NCBI GenBank assembly: GCA_046331705.1
Contig: JAXLQJ010000013.1
Location: 1 to 64,000, forward strand
DNA: 64,000 bases
Origin: JADJOY01 sp046331705 [NCBI: bacterium]
GTDB lineage: Bacteria; JADJOY01
Reading direction: 5' to 3'
The notes under the pieces were generated by a model. The model saw only the letters and a program-made list of their open reading frames with translations, was not told the DNA's origin and did no database searches. This document shows positions 29,382-37,552 of the stretch, piece after piece. The stretch's first letter is position 1. The number at the start of each line of letters is the position of its first letter. The translations under genes and the position numbers were made by a program.

Positions 29382-29663
29382 ATGGAAACGCCGCGCTCCG
29401 GTGCGCGCGGGCGCTGGATGTGGATCGTGGTGCTGGTGTTCGCCGTCCTGCACTGGGACTTCTGGCTGTGGGACGACACCTCGCTCTGGTTCGGGTTCCT
29501 GCCCGCGGGTCTCGGCTACCATGCCTTCTACTCGCTCGGCGCCGGGTTGCTGTGGGCTGCGTTCATCGCGCTCGCCTGGCCGGAGCACATCGAGGCGTGG
29601 GCCAACTCGGCTGACGCCCCGCCGTCGCTCGGCTCGAGCCAGCACGGCGAGGAGTCGCGATGA
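29382..29663 (+). CDS. DUF3311 small membrane protein, symporter partner
   Basis: 93 residues from ATG 29382. Two transmembrane helices (WIVVLVFAVLHWDFWLW and GYHAFYSLGAGLLWAAFIAL) are joined by a short loop, the usual DUF3311 shape. These proteins are typically encoded directly before sodium:solute symporters, as here, and are presumed accessory subunits. The stop overlaps the symporter start by four bases (ATGA at 29660-29663), so synthesis is probably coupled. Confidence 0.85.
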   Translation: METPRSGARGRWMWIVVLVFAVLHWDFWLWDDTSLWFGFLPAGLGYHAFYSLGAGLLWAAFIALAWPEHIEAWANSADAPPSLGSSQHGEESR

Positions 29664-31207
29664 CCCCCTCCGTGGCAGCGCCGTCGTACCTGCCGCTCTA
29701 CGTGATCGCCGCGTACCTGACGGTGCTCGTGGTGCTCGGGCTCGCGAGCATGCGTTCGTTTCGTGGCACGGCGCAGGACTACTTCACCACGACCCACTCG
29801 GTGGGCCCGGTGCTCTTCCTGCTCTCGATCTTCGCCACCACCATGACCGCGTTCGCCATGGTGGGCTCGACGGGCAAGTCGTTCGAGGCGGGCATCGGTG
29901 TCTACGCGCTGATGGCGTCGTCGTCGGGGCTCGTCCACACGCTGGTGTTCTTCCTCGTCGGCATGCGGCTCTGGGCCATCGGCAAGCGCTATGGCTTCGT
30001 GACGCAGATCCAGTTCTTCCGCGATCGCTTCGAGTCGCAGGCGCTCGGCACGTTGCTCTTCCCGATCCTCGTGCTGCTGATGATTCCGTACGTCATCACC
30101 GGTTTCATCGGCGCGGGCGCGTTCGTGCAAGGCGCCACCCGCGGCATGTTCCCCGTCGCGTTCGCGACCTCCGACCCGGCGACCAACGGCGCGATTCCGG
30201 TGTGGATCACGGTCATGGTCGTGGGCGCGGTGGTGCTGCTCTACATCCTGCAAGGCGGCGTGCGCGGCGCGGTTTGGGCCAACGCCTTCCAGACGGTGAT
30301 GTTCCTGCTCGCGGGCGTCGCCGCGGTGTGGATGATCGCGCGCAGCCTGGGCGGCGCGCACGCCGCCAGCGCCGCGGTGCTCGCCAAATCCCCCGCGCAC
30401 CTGATGCGCGAGGGGAAGATCGGGCACGGACAATTCCTCTCCTACATGCTCATCCCGCTTTCCGTGGGCATGTTCCCGCACCTCTTCCAGGCCTGGCTCA
30501 CCGCCAAGGACGCGCGTTCCTTTCGGCCGGTGCTCGTCTTCCATCCGATCTTCATCCTGATCGTGTGGTTGCCGTGCGTGCTGATCGGCGTGTGGGCGGT
30601 CGGGCAAGGCCTGCCGGCCAAGCACCCGAACGTGGTGCTGGGGATGATGACCACGAAGTACGTCCCCAACGCGATCGTGCGCGGCTTGGTGCAGGCGGGA
30701 ACCATCGCCGCGATCATGTCCATGGACAGCCAGATCATGGCGCTCGGCACCATGTTCACCGAGGACGTGGTGGTGCCGCTGGTGGGCAAGGGGCGCCTCA
30801 CCGACCGCGCGCAGGTCTACTCGAGCCGCGGTTTCATCGTCGCGATCACGGCTCTCGCGCTCCTGCTCTCGCTGCGGCCGCCGCCCAACGTCTTCGATCT
30901 CGGCGTGTGGACGTTCTCGAGCTTCAGCGGCCTCTTTCCGCTGGTGCTCGCGGCGATCTACTGGAAGCGAGCCACCAAGGCCGGCGCCGTCGCCTCGGTG
31001 CTCGCGATGCTGGCGACCTGGAGCGTGCTCTTCTACCGGGGTCTCATCGCGCCGATCCTCAGCGGCGTCGCGCATCCCGAAGAGCCGCTGGTTCTCGGCC
31101 TCATGCCGGTGGCGTGGGTCGTGCTCGCGTCCAGCGTGGCGCTGGTGACGGTGTCGCTCGCGACCCGACCGCCCGCGGAAGCGACGCTCCGCAAGTACTT
31201 CGCATGA
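29660..31207 (+). CDS. Sodium:solute symporter (SSS family)
   Basis: 515 residues with about 13 transmembrane helices. Early TM1-2 contains YLPLYVIAAYLTVLVVLG and the family's GTAQDYFTTTHSVGP. GGVRGAVWANAFQTVMFL is the classic SSS signature (TM6 region). The family imports small solutes, often monocarboxylates, sugars or amino acids, using Na+. The gene immediately upstream (DUF3311) and the overlapping ligase downstream suggest the cargo is a carboxylic acid that is then activated. Substrate not determinable from sequence. Confidence 0.9.
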   Translation: MTPSVAAPSYLPLYVIAAYLTVLVVLGLASMRSFRGTAQDYFTTTHSVGPVLFLLSIFATTMTAFAMVGSTGKSFEAGIGVYALMASSSGLVHTLVFFLVGMRLWAIGKRYGFVTQIQFFRDRFESQALGTLLFPILVLLMIPYVITGFIGAGAFVQGATRGMFPVAFATSDPATNGAIPVWITVMVVGAVVLLYILQGGVRGAVWANAFQTVMFLLAGVAAVWMIARSLGGAHAASAAVLAKSPAHLMREGKIGHGQFLSYMLIPLSVGMFPHLFQAWLTAKDARSFRPVLVFHPIFILIVWLPCVLIGVWAVGQGLPAKHPNVVLGMMTTKYVPNAIVRGLVQAGTIAAIMSMDSQIMALGTMFTEDVVVPLVGKGRLTDRAQVYSSRGFIVAITALALLLSLRPPPNVFDLGVWTFSSFSGLFPLVLAAIYWKRATKAGAVASVLAMLATWSVLFYRGLIAPILSGVAHPEEPLVLGLMPVAWVVLASSVALVTVSLATRPPAEATLRKYFA

Positions 31208-32304
31208 GCTGGACCGGCGACTCCCGAGCGACGAGCGAGCGAGCGAGGCTTGCCGCGCGCGACGCGCTCGACGCGCACCTGCGCGAGACCGTGCGCTGGC
31301 ATTTCTCGCCAGAGACCGGCACGCCGGTGTGGCTCGAATTCGCGCGCACCTGCGGCTTCGACCCCATCCGCGACATCGGCGGCCTCGATGACCTCGTGCG
31401 GTGCTTCCCCAGCTTCGACGGCGAGCGGCTGCGCAGCGACCCCCACGAGCGCTGGATCCCGCGGGCGTTCCAGGGCCGCCCGTTCACGATCTTCGAGACC
31501 GGCGGCACCACCGGCATGCCGAAGCAGCGCATCGGCTGGGACGACTACAAGCGCGACTACGAACGCTTCTCGGCGACCCTGCCGGAGGCCTCGTTTCCCC
31601 GTGGCGGCTACTGGCTGATGGTCGGTCCCACCGGCCCGCGGCGCCTCCGGCTCGCCATCGAGCACCTGGCGAACTTCCGGGGCTCGTCGTGCTACTTCGT
31701 GGATCTCGACCCGCGCTGGGTGAAGAAGCGGATCGCCGCGGGCGACGGCGCGGGCGCCAAGGCGTACATGGCGCACGTGGTCGAGCAGGCGGCGCTGCTG
31801 CTGCGCCACCGCTCCATCGACGTGGTGTTCACCACTCCCCGGCTGCTCGAGGCGCTGGGCGACGAGCTCTCGCTCGCCGACGCCGGCGTGAAGGGCGTGC
31901 TCTGCGGCGGGACCGAGATCAGCCCGCAGACGGCGCGTTTCCTGGTCGAGGAAGTGCTGGAGCGTCGGGTCGCGCTGGTGCCCGTCTACGGCAACACCTT
32001 GATGGGCCTGGCGGCCTGCGACCCCGACACGCTGGCGCGCAATTACTCGATCACCTACCACGCGCCGGAGCCGTTCGCCGTGCTGCGCGTGACCGATCCC
32101 GCCGACGCGCGCCGCCTCGTCGACTACGACGCACGCGGCCGGGTGGAGCTCACGACGCTCACCCGCGAGCTCTTCCTGCCGCGCTTCCTGGAGCGCGACG
32201 AGGCGATCCGGCGCCCGCCGTGCGCGCGCTGGCCATGGGACGGCGTCGGCGAAGTCCGGCCGTTCGAGGAGCCGGGCGTGCGGATCATCGAAGGGGTGTA
32301 TTGA
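31204..32304 (+). CDS. Small AMP-forming ligase (EhpF/LuxE/PaaK-like)
   Basis: 366 residues; the ATG at 31204 overlaps the symporter stop. The phosphate-binding loop FETGGTTGMPKQR (near residue 98) places it among ANL adenylate-forming enzymes. Further motifs are VLCGGTEISPQTARFLVEE, VPVYGNTLMGLA and the Asp-Arg pair in YDARGRVELTTLTRELFLP. The short C-terminal domain resembles EhpF and LuxE-type ligases more than full-length CoA ligases. It should adenylate a carboxylate. The downstream aldehyde-dehydrogenase-type reductase would be the acceptor, as with LuxE/LuxC pairs. The intermediate (acyl-AMP, thioester on protein, CoA) is not known. Confidence 0.8.
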   Translation: MSWTGDSRATSERARLAARDALDAHLRETVRWHFSPETGTPVWLEFARTCGFDPIRDIGGLDDLVRCFPSFDGERLRSDPHERWIPRAFQGRPFTIFETGGTTGMPKQRIGWDDYKRDYERFSATLPEASFPRGGYWLMVGPTGPRRLRLAIEHLANFRGSSCYFVDLDPRWVKKRIAAGDGAGAKAYMAHVVEQAALLLRHRSIDVVFTTPRLLEALGDELSLADAGVKGVLCGGTEISPQTARFLVEEVLERRVALVPVYGNTLMGLAACDPDTLARNYSITYHAPEPFAVLRVTDPADARRLVDYDARGRVELTTLTRELFLPRFLERDEAIRRPPCARWPWDGVGEVRPFEEPGVRIIEGVY

Positions 32305-32317
32305 AGAGGCGGCCTCG

Positions 32318-33760
32318 ATGACGGCGGCGGTCGCGCACCTGCCGGCGCTGCGCTGGGGCGAGGACTATCGCAGCCTGAGCACGCTCGCGCTCCGGGACCA
32401 CCGCGACGGCGAGATCGTCGGCGAGCTCTCGCAGGTCAACGCCGGCTTGATCCGCCGGGATCTGAAGCGGGCGCACGAGGCGCGCCTGGCGCTCGCGAAG
32501 CTCACCACGCGCGAGGTGCTGACGCGCTGCCTCCGGGCCGCCGAGCTCTTTCTGGACGCCGAGCTCCCGCTCGCCGACGGTGCCACGCAGACCGCCGCCG
32601 CGTACCGGGCGCAGCTCGCGGCCACCGCGGCGCTGCCGCTCGCCCTCGGCCGCGCGAACCAGGAGAAGCTCGCGGCGGTGCTGCGCGAGCTCGCGACGAT
32701 CGTGCACGGTCTCACGCGCGGACTGGCACCCGAGGCGCTCGACGCGCCGCTCTCCGAGCTCGGCGGCATGCCGCTCTGGTTCGCGCCCCAATGCCGGGCG
32801 CTGGCGGCCGTGCTTCCCAGCAATTCGCCTGGTGTCAACGCGCTGTGGCTCCCGGCGCTCGCGTTCCACGTGCCCGTGGCGCTCAAACCCGGCAACGCGG
32901 ACCCGTGGACGCCGCTCCGGCTCGCGCGCGCCTTCGTCGCCGCCGGGCTGCCCGCCGAGGCGCTCGGCTTCTATCCCACCGATCACGAGGGGGCCGCGAC
33001 GCTCCTCGAGGGTTGCGAGCGCGCGCTGCTCTTCGGCGACGCGCGAACCACGGCGCCGTGGGCCGGGAGATCGTCGGTCGAGATCCATGGCCCGGGGCGA
33101 TCGAAGGTGTGGATCGCCGCGGACGAGATCGACGACTGGGAGCGCCACCTCGACGTCCTGGTGGATTCCATCGCGCGAAACGGCGGGCGCAGCTGCGTGA
33201 ATGCCTCGAGCATCGTCGTGCCGCGCCACGGCGACGAGATCGCGGAGGCGCTCGCCGAGCGCCTGGCCGCGTTCGCGCCGCGTCCGCTCGACGATCCCGA
33301 GGCGCGGCTCGCCGCGTTCGCCGACGCCAGCCTCGCCGAACGCATCGACGCGCAGCTCGACGCCGCGCTGTCGAGTGGGCGAGCGCGCGAGACGAGCGCC
33401 CGCTGTCGCGTGGGAGAGCGCCGCGTCGTGCTCGCTGGCTCGACGTTCCTCCAGCCGACGATCGTGCGCACCCCCGCGCTCGATCACCCGCTCGCCAACA
33501 CCGAGTACCTCTTTCCGTTCGCGAGCGTGGTCGAGGTCGCGGACGACGCGGCTCTCGATTGGATGGGTGACACGCTGGTCCTCACGGCGATCACGCGCGC
33601 GCCGCGAAACACGAGTGCGCTGCTCGGCGCGACTCGCGTCGGCCGCCTCAACCTCGGCCCCGTCCCGACACCCTCGGTGCGCTGGGATCAGCCGCACGAG
33701 GGCAATCTCTTCGACTTCCTCTTCGCCCGACGCGCCATCCAACGCGCGTCCGGGTGGTGA
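32318..33760 (+). CDS. Aldehyde dehydrogenase/acyl reductase-type protein
   Basis: 480 residues. Matches the aldehyde-dehydrogenase superfamily: cofactor-side NSPGVNALWLPALAFHVPVALKPG, catalytic cysteine in NGGRSCVNASS (near residue 293), and a late EYLFPFASVVEV. The sequence is far from canonical ALDH and nearer to the reductase members such as LuxC that reduce activated acyl groups to aldehydes. It lies 13 bases after the ligase stop in the same operon. Most likely role is NAD(P)H-dependent reduction of the ligase product. The reverse oxidative direction is possible. It converges on the TPR membrane gene with a 12-base gap. Confidence 0.82.
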   Translation: MTAAVAHLPALRWGEDYRSLSTLALRDHRDGEIVGELSQVNAGLIRRDLKRAHEARLALAKLTTREVLTRCLRAAELFLDAELPLADGATQTAAAYRAQLAATAALPLALGRANQEKLAAVLRELATIVHGLTRGLAPEALDAPLSELGGMPLWFAPQCRALAAVLPSNSPGVNALWLPALAFHVPVALKPGNADPWTPLRLARAFVAAGLPAEALGFYPTDHEGAATLLEGCERALLFGDARTTAPWAGRSSVEIHGPGRSKVWIAADEIDDWERHLDVLVDSIARNGGRSCVNASSIVVPRHGDEIAEALAERLAAFAPRPLDDPEARLAAFADASLAERIDAQLDAALSSGRARETSARCRVGERRVVLAGSTFLQPTIVRTPALDHPLANTEYLFPFASVVEVADDAALDWMGDTLVLTAITRAPRNTSALLGATRVGRLNLGPVPTPSVRWDQPHEGNLFDFLFARRAIQRASGW

Positions 33761-33772
33761 GGATCGCGCGCG

Positions 33773-35047
33773 TCACTCGCGCACGCCGTGAATGGCGGCG
33801 TAGTTGGCGATCCAGCTCGACGCGGCGACGCCCAGCACGTAGACGGCGAACAGGATGCCGGCGACCTGGCTCCCGGGAGTCGACGGCGCCGCGAGCACCA
33901 TCAGCAGCGTGCTCACCAGCATCGTCACGGCGAGCGTGCCCGCGACGATGAATGCCGTTCGCCGCTCGCGCGCGCCGTCCGCGCGAAACGCGGTCGAGAG
34001 CGGGATGACGTAGAGCGTGAGCAGGAGCCCCGCGAGCGACAGCGTGCCCCAGCCGCGCGCCAGCCCCACCCCGCTCGCGCCGAGACCACCCACCAGACAC
34101 GCGGTGACGGCCACCGCGCCCGCGCGTTCACGCGGCTTCAGCACCGCTCGCCCCACCGGGTGGAAGAAGAGCAAGACGTTGAAGACGTGGTCGCCGGTCC
34201 AGGTCAGGAACGCGAAGAGCACGTAGAGCGCCATCAGCGGGAGCACCACCGGCTCGAGCACCGGCACCTGGGCGGCGAGCGCTCTGAGCACCCGCGGGAC
34301 GATCCAGAGCCCGATCAAGAGCTGCCACGCGCGTTGCCGCCCGAGTCGGCTGGTCCACAGGAAGTAGCGCAAGAGAACCCGATAGACGCGGCTCGAGGCC
34401 TTGAGCGTGTGCAGCAGCCCATCCCGCGCCCAGTCGAGATCCGGCGCGAGGCGCAGCGCTTCGAGGAAGTGGCGACGCGCGCCCTCGATGTCGTTGCGGT
34501 GCAGGCACGCCCACCCCGAGTTGGCGTGGGTGAAGGCGTTCTCCGGATCGCGGGAGAGCGAATCTCCGAGCGCCGCGGCGGCGTCGCCGCGCCTGCCGAG
34601 CTGGGTCAACGCCAGCGCGCGCACGTTGGCGCAGCCTTGGTCCTCCGGATCGAGCTCGAGCCCGCGGTCGGCAGCCGCGAGCGCCTCGGTCCAGCGCCGT
34701 GCCTTCGCATGGATCTGTCCGAGCAAGGCGCACGCGCTCGCGTCGGTGGGATCGAGACGGATGGCCGCCTCGATCGCCCGCTCGGCTTCCACCAGGTGAT
34801 GACGCCGTTCGAGCGCGGCCGCGAGCGCGTGGTGCGCGACGGCCAGATCCGGTTCGTGACGGATCGCCTCCTCGGCCTCGGCGGTCGCTTCGGTCGCCCG
34901 ATCGAGCTCGGTGAGACAGAGGCTGAGCAACGCGTGGGCGTGCGCGTGATGCGGTTCCAGCGCGAGCACGCCACGGAGCTCGCGCTCGGCCAGGTCCCAG
35001 CGCCGCTGCGCCAGCAGCACTCCGGCGCGCCCGAGCTCGCTCTCCAC
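33773..35047 (-). CDS. TPR protein with C-terminal membrane domain
   Basis: 424 residues. About six TPR units fill residues 1-215 (GVLLAQRRWDLAERELRGVL, ALAAALERRHHLVEAERAIE). From about residue 230 the protein is membrane-embedded, with five or six helices (LWIVPRVLRALAAQVPVL, VLPLMALYVLFAFLTW, AFIVAGTLAVTMLVSTLLMV, GILFAVYVLGVAASSWIA). Resembles Yip1-like or peptidase-free membrane scaffolds, but no catalytic motif is visible. Third gene of an operon with the TPR-AAA+ gene, 37 bases apart. Presumably a membrane receptor for that ATPase. Confidence 0.8.
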   Translation of the reverse strand: MESELGRAGVLLAQRRWDLAERELRGVLALEPHHAHAHALLSLCLTELDRATEATAEAEEAIRHEPDLAVAHHALAAALERRHHLVEAERAIEAAIRLDPTDASACALLGQIHAKARRWTEALAAADRGLELDPEDQGCANVRALALTQLGRRGDAAAALGDSLSRDPENAFTHANSGWACLHRNDIEGARRHFLEALRLAPDLDWARDGLLHTLKASSRVYRVLLRYFLWTSRLGRQRAWQLLIGLWIVPRVLRALAAQVPVLEPVVLPLMALYVLFAFLTWTGDHVFNVLLFFHPVGRAVLKPRERAGAVAVTACLVGGLGASGVGLARGWGTLSLAGLLLTLYVIPLSTAFRADGARERRTAFIVAGTLAVTMLVSTLLMVLAAPSTPGSQVAGILFAVYVLGVAASSWIANYAAIHGVRE

Positions 35048-35084
35048 GTTGGCGTCCTCTCGTGCTGTCGCCGCGGCGCGCGGA

Positions 35085-36440
35085 TCAGCGCTCGTCGAGG
35101 TACGAGCGCACGTCGTCGTAGAGCCCGCTCTGGTTGGCGTAGAGGACGTAGTTCCGGGCGGTCCCGAACCACTCCTTGGTCGACGGGCGGACGGACTTCG
35201 CGGCGGCCTCGAGATCCTTGGTCGTGAGCGGGCTGGGACGACCGACGCGGATCGCTTCCTCGAGCTTGCGCTCGATCGCCAGATCCACGAGCGCCTTCAG
35301 GTCCGCGCCGGAGAACTGCTCCGAACGCTTGGCGAGCCGCTCGAAGTCGAGGTCGGCGCTCGGCTTTCCCCGGCACAGGATCTCGAGCACTCGCGCCCGC
35401 GCGGCGACGTCGGGAGGTGGGACGAAGAGCACGCGATCGAATCGTCCCGGGCGGCGAAACGCGGGATCGACGTGCCAGGGCGCGTTGGTGGCCGCCAGGA
35501 TGAGCACGCCGTCGTTCGCTCCCTGGATGCCGTCCAGCTCGGAGAGGAATTGGTTGATGAGATGGCGTCCCGCGTTGGCGCGCATGTCCGAGCGGCTCGC
35601 ACCCAGGGCATCGACCTCGTCGAAGAAGAGCACGCACGGCTTCTGACGACGAGCGTCCTCGAAGAGCTTGTGGAGGTTCTTCTCGCTCTCCCCGAGCCAC
35701 ATCGTGAGCACGTCGTTGATGCCCACCGAGAGGAAGCGCGCGTTCACCTCCCCCGCCGTGGCCCGCGCCAGATAGGTCTTGCCGCATCCCGGCGGGCCGT
35801 AGAGCAGGATGCCGCCGCCGATGGGCTTGCCGTACGCGCGGTAGAGCTCGGGGTGGGTGAGCGGATGGATGATCTTGAGACGGATCTCGTCCTTGAGCGC
35901 GTCCATGCCGCCGACGTCGCGAAACGAGATGCGCGGCCGTTCACCCTCGACAGCGTCTGGCGACTCGGTCGGCGCGACGCCCTCGGCGGTCACGCGGACG
36001 CGACCGTCCACCACCGTGGGGCGCGAGGCCTCGCCTTCGATCTTGAGGCGCTTGGCGAGAAAGGCGTCGGCCACCCGCGGGTCCTCCTCGACGGCGCGAA
36101 GGTACTGAGCGGCCGCCCGTTCCGCATGACCCGCGGCCAGCAGCAGCCGAGCGAGCTGCAATCGCGCTGCGGGCGATGGCTCGCCCGTGTGGAGGTGACT
36201 CTCGAGGATGGCGAGCGCGGCGTCGTTGTTGCCTTGCGCTTGGAGGGCACGCGCCAGACCGAGCTTCAGGTCCTCGCGCGCCGGTGCATGGCGAATCGCT
36301 TCCTTGAACGCGCGCTCCGCGTCCGCCGCCAGGCCTTGATCGAGGTAGAGCTCCGCGAGCAGGCGGCCCAGCGCCACGTTCGCGGGCTCGCGCTCCACGA
36401 CCGCCGCCAGCGCGCTGAGCGTCTCGGAGTCGACCGGCAT
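35085..36440 (-). CDS. TPR-AAA+ ATPase (CDC48/FtsH-like module)
   Basis: 451 residues. Residues 1-125 are TPR repeats (LAELYLDQGLAADAERAFKE). A classical AAA domain follows: VGGMDALKDEIRLKIIHPL, Walker A LYGPPGCGKTYLARA near residue 213, Walker B VLFFDEVDALGA near 272, sensor 1 AATNAPW, arginine fingers in FRRPGRFDRV, and sensor 2 FSGADLKALVD. The single AAA ring with TPRs suggests a remodelling ATPase recruited through its TPRs to a partner, perhaps the membrane TPR protein downstream. There is no protease domain, so it is not FtsH. Substrate unknown. Confidence 0.9.
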   Translation of the reverse strand: MPVDSETLSALAAVVEREPANVALGRLLAELYLDQGLAADAERAFKEAIRHAPAREDLKLGLARALQAQGNNDAALAILESHLHTGEPSPAARLQLARLLLAAGHAERAAAQYLRAVEEDPRVADAFLAKRLKIEGEASRPTVVDGRVRVTAEGVAPTESPDAVEGERPRISFRDVGGMDALKDEIRLKIIHPLTHPELYRAYGKPIGGGILLYGPPGCGKTYLARATAGEVNARFLSVGINDVLTMWLGESEKNLHKLFEDARRQKPCVLFFDEVDALGASRSDMRANAGRHLINQFLSELDGIQGANDGVLILAATNAPWHVDPAFRRPGRFDRVLFVPPPDVAARARVLEILCRGKPSADLDFERLAKRSEQFSGADLKALVDLAIERKLEEAIRVGRPSPLTTKDLEAAAKSVRPSTKEWFGTARNYVLYANQSGLYDDVRSYLDER

Positions 36441-36527
36441 GCGAATCCTCTCGCGGCGTCGAAGCTCGCTTCCCCGGCACCACTCTCGAACGAGGCGCGG
36501 GATGCTAAGGGCAGGGTCCCCGCGCGG

Positions 36528-37511
36528 TCAAGGCGCGTCCCGTGGCGCGTCCCGTGGCGCCGCGCCAGGCGACGGGATCGCTCCGGCGCGCACGAGCATC
36601 GTCGTTCCCAAGCGCTCGAGCGCGCGGCGCTCGCCGGTGTCCCACACCACGAAGCCGTAGATCTGCAGCATCAATCGGCCCCGCCGGCGGCCCGGTCCGG
36701 CTCCACTGGTCAAGAACGACGCGCGCACGGCCGTCTCGCCGGGCCGCGCGCGCGGATCGGATACCGAGGCGCGAGCGTGGCGCACCGCGACGAAGTCGTT
36801 GCGCTCGTTGCGCCACACCACGTGGAGACCGAGCTCTCCGGCGACGTCGTCGAGCCGTTCGGCGAGCGCGCGAGTCTCGACCTCGGAGGCGGCCGCGGAG
36901 CGCCACCGAAAGTGGCGGTACCCGGAGAGACGAGCGAGCAGCGCCACGAGCGTCGACAGACCGCCGATGATGGCCGTGCAGATCACCGTCAACGCCAGCG
37001 TCTGCGAACCCAACCGATCCGGAACGGAAGACACGAGCGGTGAGCCCGACGACCGGGCCGCGGCGTTCAGGAAGCAAAACGGCGGCGCGAGCACGGCGGA
37101 GAGCAGCGTCAGGACCACGGGAACCGGCAACCAGACCCGATGCCGCTCGATGGCGGGACGCGCGAGCCATCGATCCACCGGATTGAGGTCCCGCGCGGCA
37201 GGTGCGGTGACACGTCGGCGGCGTGCAGCCGGCGCGGCGTCCGGCGCCAGCGAGGACGACGCGGAACCCGCCACGCGCGGCGACGCGGCAGCAGCCGCGG
37301 CTCCCGCCTTCTCCGCGGCGAGCTGGCTGCGCAGAATCCCGATCCGCGTCTGCGCGCGGTGCTCGAGGTCCGGTGCCGGGCCGCTCCGCAAGCACTCCCG
37401 GTAATGCCCGATCGCCTCGCGAGAGCGTCCTTCGCTCTCCGCGGCCTGACCGCGAAGAAAATGCTCCGCGCTCGGTGTACCGGCGCTTGCGGGCTCGTCG
37501 ACGCCACTCAC
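36528..37511 (-). CDS. TPR/membrane protein of the AAA+ operon
   Basis: 327 residues from GTG 37511, chosen because GGAAGG lies 10 bases upstream; there is no earlier ATG in a plausible place. The first 60 residues form one to two TPR-like helices (AEHFLRGQAAESEGRSREAI). A linker rich in Ala/Arg leads to two transmembrane helices (WLPVPVVLTLLSAVLAPPFCF, TLALTVICTAIIGGLSTLVA). A soluble C-terminal domain follows (LAERLDDVAGELGLHVVWRN, RLMLQIYGFVVWDTGERRAL). I do not recognise the family. It begins the operon whose later genes are the TPR-AAA+ ATPase and the TPR membrane protein. Confidence 0.68.
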   Translation of the reverse strand: MSGVDEPASAGTPSAEHFLRGQAAESEGRSREAIGHYRECLRSGPAPDLEHRAQTRIGILRSQLAAEKAGAAAAAASPRVAGSASSSLAPDAAPAARRRRVTAPAARDLNPVDRWLARPAIERHRVWLPVPVVLTLLSAVLAPPFCFLNAAARSSGSPLVSSVPDRLGSQTLALTVICTAIIGGLSTLVALLARLSGYRHFRWRSAAASEVETRALAERLDDVAGELGLHVVWRNERNDFVAVRHARASVSDPRARPGETAVRASFLTSGAGPGRRRGRLMLQIYGFVVWDTGERRALERLGTTMLVRAGAIPSPGAAPRDAPRDAP

Positions 37512-37552
37512 GATCGAGCAACCTTCCGGCGGCGTGGTCGGCGCCCGGCCGA

